Source: CBDUQI01 sp965369325
GTDB lineage: Bacteria > Pseudomonadota > Gammaproteobacteria > Steroidobacterales > JBCBZW01
Reading direction: 5' to 3'
DNA length: 34,365 bases
Assembly (NCBI GenBank): GCA_965369325.1
Contig: CBDUQI010000042.1
Location: 1-34,365 of the forward strand
Part shown: piece after piece, positions 7,681 through 15,788 of the stretch
Layout of the letters: every line of letters begins with the position of its first letter
Numbering within the stretch: position 1 is the first letter of the stretch
The notes under the pieces: model-generated
What the model saw: the letters and a program-made list of their open reading frames with translations, nothing else
Database searches by the model: none
What the model was told of the DNA's origin: nothing
Position numbers and translations under genes: made by a program

Positions 7681-7705
7681 AAAAGCCCGCCCTCGGCGGG
7701 CTTTT
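7681..7705. terminator. Bidirectional intrinsic terminator
   Basis: AAAAGCCCGCC (7681-7691) and GGCGGGCTTTT (7695-7705) form a perfect 11-bp stem around a CTC loop. The A and T ends provide a U-run on either strand, so it can terminate both the PuuD-like gene (plus) and the convergent M24 gene (minus). Confidence 0.9.
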
Positions 7706-7738
7706 GCTTAAACCCCCGCAGGAGATTTTGGCGGGCGC

Positions 7739-9052
7739 TTAGCCCGCGCGGTTTCTGGCTGGAATCGGCCCGATCGGATCATCAATACTTGCAGGCGGCT
7801 CAGTAAACCACACGGGTCCGTCTTCGGCGATGTAGATGCAATCCTCCAGCCGCACACCAAACTCACCGTAGATGTACAACCCAGGTTCATCGGAAAAACA
7901 CATGCCGGGCGCCAGCGGCGTTCGCTCGCCGTGCACAAAGTTAACGCTTTCGTGCCCGTCCATGCCGATGCCGTGCCCAGTGCGATGACTGAGCCCGGGT
8001 GTCTTATAGCCGGGCCCGTATCCCAGGCTCTCATAATAGGTCCGCACCACATCGTCCACGTGCCCCGCCGGCACACCTGGCTGCGCCGCCTCGAATGCAA
8101 TCTGCTGGCCTTCGCGCACTGTGTCCCACACCTCGCGCTGGCGCCCGCTTGGCTCGCCGAAAACAAACGTGCGCGAAATATCCGATTGATAACCGTGCAC
8201 AGCGCAGCCGCAATCCATTAATACAATCTCCCCCTCACGAATGCTCTGCGGTTGACTGGTGCCGTGGGGATACGCACTGGCCTCGCCAAACAACGCCAGG
8301 CCCCAGATGCCACTGCCACCCAGCGCGGCTTGCGCTGCGCGCATCAGATCTTTGACATCGCCGGGCGTCATGCCTGCGCGAAGATTGTCGTAGACATGGG
8401 TGTACGCGCGTAGCGTGATTTCGTTCGCCCGCTGCATCAAAGCGAGCTCGTGCACGGACTTGTACATGCGACAACCCAACGTCACCGCCAGTGCACTAGC
8501 GAGCGTACTTCTGGGTGCACTGCGCTGCAGCCCATCCACCACAAAGTAGCGGACAGTCTCTTCCAAACCGATGCGACCGCCGCCAAAGCCGCGGTCCTGC
8601 AAGAGCTGTGCAACGCGCTCGAACGGGCTCTCGTGCTCGTGCCAGGTGCGCACGTCGTCGCCGAACGTCATCGACTCGCGCACGCTGGGTTCTTCGAAGT
8701 AAGGCGTGATCACCCCGATGTCGCCCTCGCGAGGAATGACCACGGCCGTTAACCGCTCACTACGCCACCACCGGATGCCGGTAAAGTAGGTCATCGCAGA
8801 GCCGGGTTCCAGCACAATGGCATCCAGGTTGTTCTGTGCCATCAACGCTTGTGCACGGGCCACACGCCCTTGCCGCTCAGCGGTGCTGATCGGCACCAGA
8901 TCTTCGGTAATCGGTTGCAGCCCTAACGTGCTGGCGGGCTCGTGGGCTGCCGACGGCGCACCAGCCTGCAACGTGCTCTGGCATCCGCTGAGGACCCCGA
9001 CCCCACCTGCGACGGCAGACAGTTTAAGAAACTCGCGTTTGGTCAATGCCAC
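7739..9052 (-). CDS. M24-family metallopeptidase (Xaa-Pro dipeptidase-like), Tat-type lipoprotein
   Basis: A 437-residue protein of the pita-bread fold. All five metal ligands of M24 peptidases are present: Asp280 (LMDCG), Asp291 (QSDISRT), His360 (GHGIG), Glu389 (SDEPGLY) and Glu403 (RLEDC). The N-terminus carries a KR-type twin-arginine-like motif (TKREFLKLS) and a lipobox ending in Cys24 (VLSGC), so the folded, metallated enzyme is probably exported and anchored by lipid. The M24 fold also includes creatinases and the DMSP lyase DddP, so the substrate is open. The GTG start at 9052 is supported by AAGGAG seven bases upstream. It lies 35 bp after the TDO-like gene in the same operon. Confidence 0.85.
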   Translation of the reverse strand: MALTKREFLKLSAVAGGVGVLSGCQSTLQAGAPSAAHEPASTLGLQPITEDLVPISTAERQGRVARAQALMAQNNLDAIVLEPGSAMTYFTGIRWWRSERLTAVVIPREGDIGVITPYFEEPSVRESMTFGDDVRTWHEHESPFERVAQLLQDRGFGGGRIGLEETVRYFVVDGLQRSAPRSTLASALAVTLGCRMYKSVHELALMQRANEITLRAYTHVYDNLRAGMTPGDVKDLMRAAQAALGGSGIWGLALFGEASAYPHGTSQPQSIREGEIVLMDCGCAVHGYQSDISRTFVFGEPSGRQREVWDTVREGQQIAFEAAQPGVPAGHVDDVVRTYYESLGYGPGYKTPGLSHRTGHGIGMDGHESVNFVHGERTPLAPGMCFSDEPGLYIYGEFGVRLEDCIYIAEDGPVWFTEPPASIDDPIGPIPARNRAG

Positions 9053-9087
9053 GTGGGCTCTCCTTCAGAATGCTGATCGGGTGTAAA

Positions 9088-10023
9088 TTACAGACGCGTG
9101 CGAATGCTCCATAGTTCTGGAAAAAACCGGTGATCAACCACCGCGCGTAACCAGCCCACGCCCGCGGAGCCGCCGCTGCCCGCCTTCATGCCAAGGATCT
9201 TTTGCACCGTCACAAAATGCCGCCAGCGATACACCGAAAAAGTCTCGGACACACGCGTAAGCAACTCGCCCAACTGGTACAAATCATTCTCGCTGCTCGG
9301 CGTTGCGTAAACTGCCTCCCAGGCGGCTTCCACCGCGTCATGCACCTCGTAAGGCGCAGACCAGTCGCGCTGCAGGCACTGCGACGGAATCTCATACCCA
9401 CGTCGGGCAAGCAACGCCAGCACTTCATCATACAGGCTGGTCGCGTTCAGGTTCTCTCGCAACGCCGGATATATATGGCTGACATTGCGATGCACCTTGC
9501 ACATTCGGCGCGACTTATTGCCAAGCACGAATTCCACGTGACGGTACATGAAGGACTGTTGCCCCGAGGCAACCCCGAGTTGATCGCGGAACTGGCGAAA
9601 GCCATCTGCGGATATGGTGTTGAGCACATCCCATACGTTTTCAATGAGTCCGATCAGCCGGTCCGCGCGTGTGAGCAACATCATGGCGTTGGGCACATCG
9701 TCGTCGATAATTCGCAAACGTGCGTTGTATAGCTCAAAGTACAACGATTTAAACAGTAACTCCTTGGTCTGCCCCATGAGGATAAAGCACATCTCATCGT
9801 AGCCCTGCGAGCGCGGGTGCTGCAGGCTCAGCAACAAATCGATACTCTGGTAATCGATGTAGGGATTACTGTTGCCGTCGAAGTCCGACAAGGGCTCGCC
9901 GCCGGTGTGCACGGCCAGATCGTCGCGCTCACGGGCACTGGAGGGGCGCATGGCACGCGGACGTGCCGCCTCGCCGACGCCGTCGGGATCCACAATGGGA
10001 GGGATGACAAATTCAAACGTCAT
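9088..10023 (-). CDS. Tryptophan 2,3-dioxygenase family protein with altered distal residue
   Basis: A 311-residue heme protein of the TDO superfamily. Family blocks are clear: GYDEMCFILMGQTKELLFK, FRDQLGVASGQQS with the substrate-binding Arg146, YRWRHF with the proximal heme ligand His269, KAGSGGSAG, and FFPELW near the end. In bacterial TDO the residue before Asp-Glu in the first block is the distal His; here it is Tyr75. The Tyr four residues before the Arg is Phe142, and a Thr in the Gly-rich loop is Ser283. True TDO opens tryptophan to N-formylkynurenine; related heme enzymes with changed active sites hydroxylate tyrosine or indoles. ATG 10023 is preferred over ATG 10053 because GAGCGGA precedes it. 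No other kynurenine-pathway gene is nearby. Confidence 0.82.
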   Translation of the reverse strand: MTFEFVIPPIVDPDGVGEAARPRAMRPSSARERDDLAVHTGGEPLSDFDGNSNPYIDYQSIDLLLSLQHPRSQGYDEMCFILMGQTKELLFKSLYFELYNARLRIIDDDVPNAMMLLTRADRLIGLIENVWDVLNTISADGFRQFRDQLGVASGQQSFMYRHVEFVLGNKSRRMCKVHRNVSHIYPALRENLNATSLYDEVLALLARRGYEIPSQCLQRDWSAPYEVHDAVEAAWEAVYATPSSENDLYQLGELLTRVSETFSVYRWRHFVTVQKILGMKAGSGGSAGVGWLRAVVDHRFFPELWSIRTRL

Positions 10024-10107
10024 ATCGGTTTCCGCTCGGGTCACGCACGCCATCGCCAGGCAGTGCTGAACAGTTCAGGACAGTCCTGCGCCCGGCTACC
10101 TGCCGTT

Positions 10108-11112
10108 TCAGGAAGACGGACCCTCGGGAATGTAGCCAACCTTTCGGAACCAGTCCAGTGATCGTCTCACGGCCTGCTCGATGCCCGTGGTCGCGTTGAA
10201 GTGCAACGCGTTAAAGGTTTTGTCGCCGGATAGAAACTGGCCGTAGGCCATCACCGCGATCGCAGTTGGGCTGATCTGCGGTTCCGGACCACTCAGAAAC
10301 CGATACCGTAGCGCCTGCCAGCCGCTAACCGCGCGGGCGCTGGACAGGGAGATCGCCCGCGGCACGCGCACACCTGCGGCGTTCGCGATGGTGCTCATCA
10401 GATCGTCCATGGTGATGTTGGCGCCCGTCAACAGGTAGCGCTCCCCGGGCAACCCGTCCTGATAGACCCGATAGATCCCATGCGCCGCATCGCCGGCATA
10501 GATGACATTGCGGTTGCCCCGCACGTAGGCAGGCATGACGCCGCGAGCCAACCGCGTCACCAGCTGCCCGGTGCTAGGTCCGAAATCGTATTCACCCAGG
10601 CACATCGAAGGGATGGCCAGACTCAGGTTCATACCTTCCATCGCAGCTTCTGCGCATAGATGATCCATCACCCATTTAACCTGCAAATAGGGATTGTGAT
10701 CCTCAGGCGGCTGAACGTAGATCAGCCCTTCGTGGCCCGCGCCGCCGTCAGGTGCCCGGCGCAACGCAATCGAGCTGCCCACATACACCACTCGTGCTAG
10801 TCGCGTGCGCTTGCAGGCATCGAGAAAGTTCTCGGTCTGCCGCCGGGCATGCTCAACGTCGACCCGCCACGGGCGGGGTAGCGTCGGATAGTGACCCGCA
10901 CAGTGGATCACACCGTCCAGGCGCGAAAACGCGCTGATGAGGGTATGCGGTTTGTCCAGGTCGGCCACGATACGCAGCGCCTGGATATCCTCTACCCGAC
11001 TCATGTTAGCTCCAGAACGGTGCAACACCACCGGTTCATCACCGGCCGCGGCCACCGCCAGCGCAACGTGATGACCTAGCATTCCAGTGGCGCCGAGTAT
11101 CCCCACCCGCAT
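10108..11112 (-). CDS. Extended SDR: NAD(P)-dependent epimerase/reductase, dihydroflavonol reductase-like
   Basis: A 334-residue Rossmann-fold oxidoreductase. The nucleotide-binding motif GATGMLGHH is at residues 7-15, with CAGHYP at about 71-76. The catalytic site is Ser113/Ser114 with Tyr142-x3-Lys146 (PYLQVK). The pattern fits the extended/atypical SDR group of dihydroflavonol-4-reductase-like and sugar-epimerase-like enzymes. The substrate cannot be read from sequence. A strong ribosome binding site (AAGGAGGAG) precedes the ATG. It is first in an apparent three-gene operon with the TDO-like gene (84-bp gap with the chosen TDO start) and the M24 lipoprotein gene, which suggests action on the same small molecule. 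Confidence 0.82.
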   Translation of the reverse strand: MRVGILGATGMLGHHVALAVAAAGDEPVVLHRSGANMSRVEDIQALRIVADLDKPHTLISAFSRLDGVIHCAGHYPTLPRPWRVDVEHARRQTENFLDACKRTRLARVVYVGSSIALRRAPDGGAGHEGLIYVQPPEDHNPYLQVKWVMDHLCAEAAMEGMNLSLAIPSMCLGEYDFGPSTGQLVTRLARGVMPAYVRGNRNVIYAGDAAHGIYRVYQDGLPGERYLLTGANITMDDLMSTIANAAGVRVPRAISLSSARAVSGWQALRYRFLSGPEPQISPTAIAVMAYGQFLSGDKTFNALHFNATTGIEQAVRRSLDWFRKVGYIPEGPSS

Positions 11113-11141
11113 CGTTTACTCCTCCTTGGATGCTGCATCTT

Positions 11142-11162
11142 GAGCCGGCGCCCTGCCGGCTC
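11142..11162 (-). promoter_or_regulatory. Leader hairpin of the SDR / TDO-like / M24 operon
   Basis: GAGCCGGC (11142-11149) and GCCGGCTC (11155-11162) form a perfect 8-bp stem with a 5-nt loop, in the leader about 30 bases before the SDR start and just upstream of its ribosome binding site. No T-run follows on the minus strand, so termination is unlikely; mRNA stability or translation control is possible. Confidence 0.4.
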
Positions 11163-11201
11163 GACAAGCCACGGTATCTGACGGCCGCGTGCCCAGGCCG
11201 C

Positions 11202-11231
11202 ATTCTAAAATGATCTGTGCCATTTTGTCAG
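11202..11231 (-). promoter_or_regulatory. Sigma-70-type promoter of the SDR / TDO-like / M24 operon
   Basis: On the minus strand, CTGACA (11226-11231; 5 of 6 to -35 consensus), an 18-bp spacer and TAGAAT (11202-11207; 5 of 6 to -10). The spacer holds part of an AAAATG / CATTTT inverted repeat (11207-11226 region), which could be a regulator site. Confidence 0.5.
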
Positions 11232-11348
11232 TGGAAACAATGTTTTTCTTTCTCCTGCGGAACTTGCTGAACGCCCGCGCTAGAATACGTGCTGCATGAT
11301 GGACACGGGCGTCTATCATCCAAACCTTATCCATACTGGGGGGACACT

Positions 11349-12170
11349 ATGGACTTCGACATCGAAAAATGGATACCAATACTCACTGAGGCCGCCTCGA
11401 CCTACGGCGTGGCCGCGCTCAAGGCGCTGGCGATCTTCATTGTCGGCCGGTGGATAGCCAAGCTGGTCTCCCGTATTGCCAACCGTGTATTGGCCAAGAG
11501 CGGCATGGATAGCATGCTGGTCAAGTTCCTGGGCAATATCGTTTACGCGCTTCTGTTGACCTTCGTCATCATCGCCACCATCGGCGCCTTAGGTATTCAA
11601 ACCGCCTCCCTGGTCGCTGTGATTGGTGCGGCCGGCCTCGCAATTGGCCTGGCGCTGCAAGGTTCGTTGGCGAATTTCGCTGCGGGCGTATTGATTATAC
11701 TCTTCCGCCCCTACCGTCTTGGTGACTACGTAGATGTGGCTGGCACTGAGGGCTGGGTGGAAGAAGTCGAAGTTTTCACCACCGTGCTGCGCACCCCCGA
11801 CAAAACCAAGATTATCGTCCCCAATGGTCAGGTGATGTCTGACAAGATCATTAACTACACCGAGATGCCGGCGCGGCGGATGGATCTTGAGGTGGGTATT
11901 GGTTACGGCGACGATATCGATAAAGCACGCGAGGCACTGCTGGCCGGGATCACGAAGAGCGAGTATGTGTTGTCCGACCCGCCTCCGTCAGTCACTGTGG
12001 CCTCACTAGGTGACAGCAGCGTAAACCTGGCCGTACGCCCGTGGGTAGACCCCAAGAAATACGCCCCGGCTTCTCACGATGTCACCGAGCGGATCAAGAA
12101 GTCCCTGGATGCGGCCGGCGTGAGCATTCCGTTCCCGCAACGAGATCTGCACGTCTTCAACAACAGCTAG
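11349..12170 (+). CDS. mscS: Small-conductance mechanosensitive channel, MscS family
   Basis: A 273-residue channel of ordinary MscS length (E. coli 286). The pore helix shows the typical Gly/Ala-rich packing, AVIGAAGLAIGLALQGSLANFAAG, split around the AGLAIGLALQGSL core. The beta domain follows with RPYRLGDYV, the conserved (V/I)PN at IIVPNGQVMSD, then the cytoplasmic cage domain and a PFPQRDLHV ending. It opens on membrane tension and releases solutes during hypo-osmotic shock. I chose ATG 11349, preceded by GGGGGGA, over an upstream TTG/ATG extension at 11289. It stands alone, divergent from the SDR operon and convergent with paaZ. Confidence 0.93.
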   Translation: MDFDIEKWIPILTEAASTYGVAALKALAIFIVGRWIAKLVSRIANRVLAKSGMDSMLVKFLGNIVYALLLTFVIIATIGALGIQTASLVAVIGAAGLAIGLALQGSLANFAAGVLIILFRPYRLGDYVDVAGTEGWVEEVEVFTTVLRTPDKTKIIVPNGQVMSDKIINYTEMPARRMDLEVGIGYGDDIDKAREALLAGITKSEYVLSDPPPSVTVASLGDSSVNLAVRPWVDPKKYAPASHDVTERIKKSLDAAGVSIPFPQRDLHVFNNS

Positions 12171-12197
12171 GCGGCCCTGCGGCGGTTGCTACGTTCG

Positions 12198-12227
12198 TCC
12201 GGGGCGACCCCTTGAGGTCGCCCCGGA
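12198..12227. terminator. 12-bp hairpin between convergent mscS and paaZ
   Basis: TCCGGGGCGACC (12198-12209) and GGTCGCCCCGGA (12216-12227) are a perfect 12-bp inverted repeat around CCTTGA. It lies in the 61-bp gap between two convergent genes, where a shared terminator is expected. Neither side has a T-run. Confidence 0.6.
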
Positions 12228-12231
12228 TACA

Positions 12232-14298
12232 TCATGTCTGCCCAGCGGTATCGAGCAGTTCGCTCACTGTCTCATCGGTACCGACCATCGTTAGCACATC
12301 GTACGAGGCCACGATCTCATCGTTCTGATTGGTCACCTCGGTATCCCAACGCACCTCACCATACCCCGCCCCTTCGCGCAGACTCTTCGCTTTGCAGGTG
12401 AGACGAACCTTCAGTTTGTCTCCGGGTGACACCGGCGTGGCAAACCGAAGGTTATCCAGCCCGTAGTTAGCCAGCACGGGCCCCATCGGCGGATCAACAA
12501 ACAAGCCGGCGGCCACCGACACAATTAGGTAGCCGTGCGCCACACGCCCTTCAAAAAACGGATTCGCCGCAGCCTGCTCCTCGTTCATGTGCGCGTAGAA
12601 GGTATCGCCGGTGTCATGGGCAAACTTCTCGATATCGGCCACCGTCACCTCACGCTCGTCCGTATGCAGCGTGTCACCAATCGCCAGTTGCTCAAAGCTG
12701 CGGCGAAACGGATGCACACCTGGGGCGTTCTCGCGTGCGCCACGAATCCACTGCTGTGTGACCGCGCTCAACATACTCGGCGAGCCCTGCAACGCAGTGC
12801 GTTGCATGTAGTGGTGAACTGCGCGCATCCCGCCTAGCTCCTCGCCGCCACCGGCGCGTCCGGGCCCGCCATGCACCATATGCGGCAATGGCGAACCATG
12901 ACCGGTGGATTCCCCTGCGCAATCACGGTTAATCAGCACCAGCCGGCCGTGGTAGGGCGCATTCTCTAGCGTCAATGTTCGGGCGACCTCCTCGTCATGG
13001 GTGAAGATGGAGCCGACGAGACTTCCCTCCCCGCGCCGCGCCAGTTCGCTGGCCTGATCCAGATCCTCATACGGCAGCACCGTTGCGACCGGGCCAAAGG
13101 CCTCCACATCGTGCGGGGCCGACGCGGACAACGGCGCATCACAATGCAACAGCACCGGGCCAAAAAATGCACCGCGCTCGGCATCTGCATCAAGCACCTG
13201 CGTGTGCTGCGGGTCGCCGTGCACCAGATCGCAATCGCGTTGTAGTTCCTGCACTCGCTCGCGCACTTCTTCGCGCTGGGCGAGACTGGCTAATGCGCCC
13301 ATCTGGGTGGCTTTGCTGCCCGGATGGCCCACTTTTATCGCGGCCAGACGACTGGCCAACGCGCTGAGCAGATCGCCGCTCAAAGCCCGCGGCACAATGA
13401 TGCGACGAATCGCCGTACACTTCTGCCCGGCTTTGCTAGTCATCTCGTTGACGATCTCATTCAAGTACAGATCAAACTCAGGCGAGCCGGCTGTCGCATC
13501 GGGGCCCAGAATGGAGCAGTTAAGCGAATCCGCTTCGCCGCTGAAACGCACCGATTGGGCAATCACGTTGGGGTGCTGGCGCAAAAAGTCCGCAGTTCCC
13601 TTGGAGCCGGTAAAGCACACGGCGTCCTGACAGGTCAGATGGTCCAGCAAATCGCCTGTGCTGCCACAGATGAGCTGTACCGCGCCCACGGGGAGAATAC
13701 CGCTGTCAATGATGATGCGGAACATTAGCTCAGTCAGATAGGAGGTACTTGTCGCTGGCTTGACGATCGCAGGCACGCCTGCCAACAAGCACGGAGCCAG
13801 CTTCTCAAGCATGCCCCAGCAGGGAAAATTGTATGCATTGATATGCACGGCAACGCCATGCAGTGGCAGGCGAATGTGCTGACCGACGAAGGTCCCGTTG
13901 CGCGAGAGCGCCTCGACCGGACCGTCCGGGAGCACGTAGGCGTTGGGTAACTCTCGGCGTCCCTTACTGGAGTACACAAACAGGGTGGAAATCCCACCCT
14001 CAATATCCACCCAGGAGTCGCGGCGTGTCGCGCCGGTGTCGGTGGACAGCGCGTAGAGCCGTTCTTTGTGCTCCATCAGGTACGCAGCAAGCTGCTTCAA
14101 CATCAGCGCACGCTCGTGAAAGGTATAGCGACGCAGATTAGGCCCGCCCACACGCCTGGCGAACATGGCCATCGCACCGAAATCTAGCCCGCCACTGCTG
14201 GCTTCACCGATCACCTCGCCGGAGACGGCACTGTGCAGCACCGCCCCTTCCTGCTGGCTGGTAACCCATTGGTCTTCGGCGAAACACTCAAGCTTCAT
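12232..14298 (-). CDS. paaZ: Bifunctional PaaZ: oxepin-CoA hydrolase / 3-oxo-5,6-dehydrosuberyl-CoA semialdehyde dehydrogenase
   Basis: A 688-residue fusion (E. coli PaaZ 681). The N-terminal aldehyde dehydrogenase domain (about 1-525) has catalytic Glu255 (FSGEAD) and Cys294 (GQKCTA), within one residue of the E. coli positions 256 and 295. The C-terminal MaoC-like hydratase domain has the DTGDTFYAHM segment with its Asp/His pair and FEGRVAHGYL. In phenylacetate catabolism it opens the oxepin-CoA ring and oxidises the resulting aldehyde. The start was moved inward to ATG 14298 because AAGGAA lies seven bases upstream and homologs start at MKLxxF-AxxQW; the longer frame to 14460 would cross the paaJ promoter region. 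It is divergent from paaJ. Confidence 0.92.
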   Translation of the reverse strand: MKLECFAEDQWVTSQQEGAVLHSAVSGEVIGEASSGGLDFGAMAMFARRVGGPNLRRYTFHERALMLKQLAAYLMEHKERLYALSTDTGATRRDSWVDIEGGISTLFVYSSKGRRELPNAYVLPDGPVEALSRNGTFVGQHIRLPLHGVAVHINAYNFPCWGMLEKLAPCLLAGVPAIVKPATSTSYLTELMFRIIIDSGILPVGAVQLICGSTGDLLDHLTCQDAVCFTGSKGTADFLRQHPNVIAQSVRFSGEADSLNCSILGPDATAGSPEFDLYLNEIVNEMTSKAGQKCTAIRRIIVPRALSGDLLSALASRLAAIKVGHPGSKATQMGALASLAQREEVRERVQELQRDCDLVHGDPQHTQVLDADAERGAFFGPVLLHCDAPLSASAPHDVEAFGPVATVLPYEDLDQASELARRGEGSLVGSIFTHDEEVARTLTLENAPYHGRLVLINRDCAGESTGHGSPLPHMVHGGPGRAGGGEELGGMRAVHHYMQRTALQGSPSMLSAVTQQWIRGARENAPGVHPFRRSFEQLAIGDTLHTDEREVTVADIEKFAHDTGDTFYAHMNEEQAAANPFFEGRVAHGYLIVSVAAGLFVDPPMGPVLANYGLDNLRFATPVSPGDKLKVRLTCKAKSLREGAGYGEVRWDTEVTNQNDEIVASYDVLTMVGTDETVSELLDTAGQT

Positions 14299-14369
14299 AG
14301 ACGCGTTCCTTATAATGCTTGCCACTGCGGCCTGCGAACCTCTGGTGGCAATGAATAGGTCGTGGCCGA

Positions 14370-14412
14370 AATGATACATCATGGCAATGGGTCGGAGAAG
14401 TTTTGTATCATT
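14370..14412. promoter_or_regulatory. 9-bp inverted repeat in the paaZ-paaJ divergent promoter region
   Basis: AATGATACA (14370-14378) and TGTATCATT (14404-14412) are exact reverse complements with a 25-bp spacer; centre-to-centre distance is 34 bp, about three helical turns. The spacing resembles long-spacer operators that loop or hold two dimers. Binding by a phenylacetate regulator (PaaX or PaaR type) is inference; the half-site differs from the E. coli PaaX core TGATTC. A possible paaJ -10, TATACG (14435-14440), lies downstream. Confidence 0.45.
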
Positions 14413-14477
14413 ACGGATTCGCAATGCGGGCGAGTATACGATACGCCTCGCGCCTACCATTCAACAAAGGGAATTCC

Positions 14478-15683
14478 ATGTCAGACGCGTTGATCTGCGA
14501 TGCTATCCGCACCCCCATTGGCCGTTTCGGCGGCGCCCTTGCCTCCGTGCGCCCCGACGATCTTGCCGCTATTGTGATCGGCGAACTGGTGCGGCGGAAT
14601 CCCACCCTGGACGCCACATGTATTGATGACCTGCTACTGGGATGCGCCAACCAGGCTGGTGAGGACAACCGCAATGTCGCGCGCATGGCCGCATTGCTGG
14701 CCGGCCTGCCCACTGACGTCCCTGCGGGCACGCTCAATCGCCTATGCGGATCCGGCATGGACGCTGTGGCCATGAGTGCCAGAGCGCTGAAGACCGGCGA
14801 GGCCCACGTGATGATGGCAGGCGGCGTGGAGTCTATGTCGCGCGCCCCGTTTGTGATGCCGAAAGCGGACACGGCATTCAGCCGCAAAGCACAAATTTTC
14901 GACACCACCATCGGCTGGCGCTTTGTCAATCCCCTGCTAAAGAAACAATACGGCATCGACTCCATGCCGGAGACCGCCGAGAACGTGGCGGAAGAGTTTT
15001 CCATCGACCGTGAAGATCAGGACAGGTTTGCCCTACGCAGCCAGCAACGCGCTGAGGCCGCGCAGGGCAATGGCCATCTGGCTGAAGAGATAGTGGCTGT
15101 GCCGGTCCCGCAACGCAAAGCCGAGCCGCTGGTAGTCGATACGGACGAGCATCCAAGAGCAGGTTCCACACTGGAAAAACTGGCCTCGCTGAAAGCGCCT
15201 TTCCGAGCCGGTGGCAGCGTCACCGCCGGCAACGCTTCGGGCGTCAATGATGGCGCGTGCGCGTTGCTGCTGGCCTCCCCTGAAGGGGCGAAGCAACACG
15301 GCCTCACCCCGATCGCACGAGTGCTAGGGACAGCGGTAGCGGGCGTCGAGCCGCGCATCATGGGCATCGGGCCAGCGCCGGCTTCACGCAAAGTACTGGC
15401 ACTCACAGGTTTGTCGATTGAGCAGATGGATGTGATCGAACTGAACGAGGCGTTCGCCGCGCAGGGGCTGGCCGTCACCCGCCAACTGGGCTTGCCGGAT
15501 GATCTGGAATCGCTTAACCCCAACGGGGGCGCCATTGCGCTGGGGCATCCACTGGGCATGTCGGGTGCACGACTGGTCACCACCGCTGCCTACCAACTGC
15601 GCCGCACCGGCGGCCGCTACGCGCTGTGCACGATGTGTATTGGTGTTGGCCAGGGCATCGCGATGGTGATTGAACGCATATAA
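14478..15683 (+). CDS. paaJ: 3-oxoadipyl-CoA thiolase (PaaJ/PcaF)
   Basis: A 401-residue thiolase. Catalytic residues are Cys90 (NRLCGSGMD), His357 (ALGHPLG) and Cys387 (MCIGVGQG), with NEAFAAQ before them. The combination GRYALCTMCIGVGQG and the length match the PaaJ/PcaF subgroup, which splits 3-oxoadipyl-CoA into succinyl-CoA and acetyl-CoA and also acts on the dehydrosuberyl-CoA intermediate of phenylacetate breakdown. ATG 14478 is chosen because AAAGGG lies seven bases upstream; the frame is open back to 14403. Divergent pairing with paaZ supports PaaJ over a generic FadA. The other paa genes are not in this window. Confidence 0.88.
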   Translation: MSDALICDAIRTPIGRFGGALASVRPDDLAAIVIGELVRRNPTLDATCIDDLLLGCANQAGEDNRNVARMAALLAGLPTDVPAGTLNRLCGSGMDAVAMSARALKTGEAHVMMAGGVESMSRAPFVMPKADTAFSRKAQIFDTTIGWRFVNPLLKKQYGIDSMPETAENVAEEFSIDREDQDRFALRSQQRAEAAQGNGHLAEEIVAVPVPQRKAEPLVVDTDEHPRAGSTLEKLASLKAPFRAGGSVTAGNASGVNDGACALLLASPEGAKQHGLTPIARVLGTAVAGVEPRIMGIGPAPASRKVLALTGLSIEQMDVIELNEAFAAQGLAVTRQLGLPDDLESLNPNGGAIALGHPLGMSGARLVTTAAYQLRRTGGRYALCTMCIGVGQGIAMVIERI

Positions 15684-15788
15684 GCGCACCCCGGTTTCAA
15701 ACAGTATTCACCATAATCATCAGACCGCGCAGAAGGCTGCGGATTCTGGTCGCCAGCCCGCGGCACATTTGCTAGTGTCGCAGTTGCG

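Noticed and set aside
14403..14477. N-terminal extension of the thiolase
   Set aside because: The extra 25 residues do not fit thiolases, and the ATG at 14478 has a good ribosome binding site.
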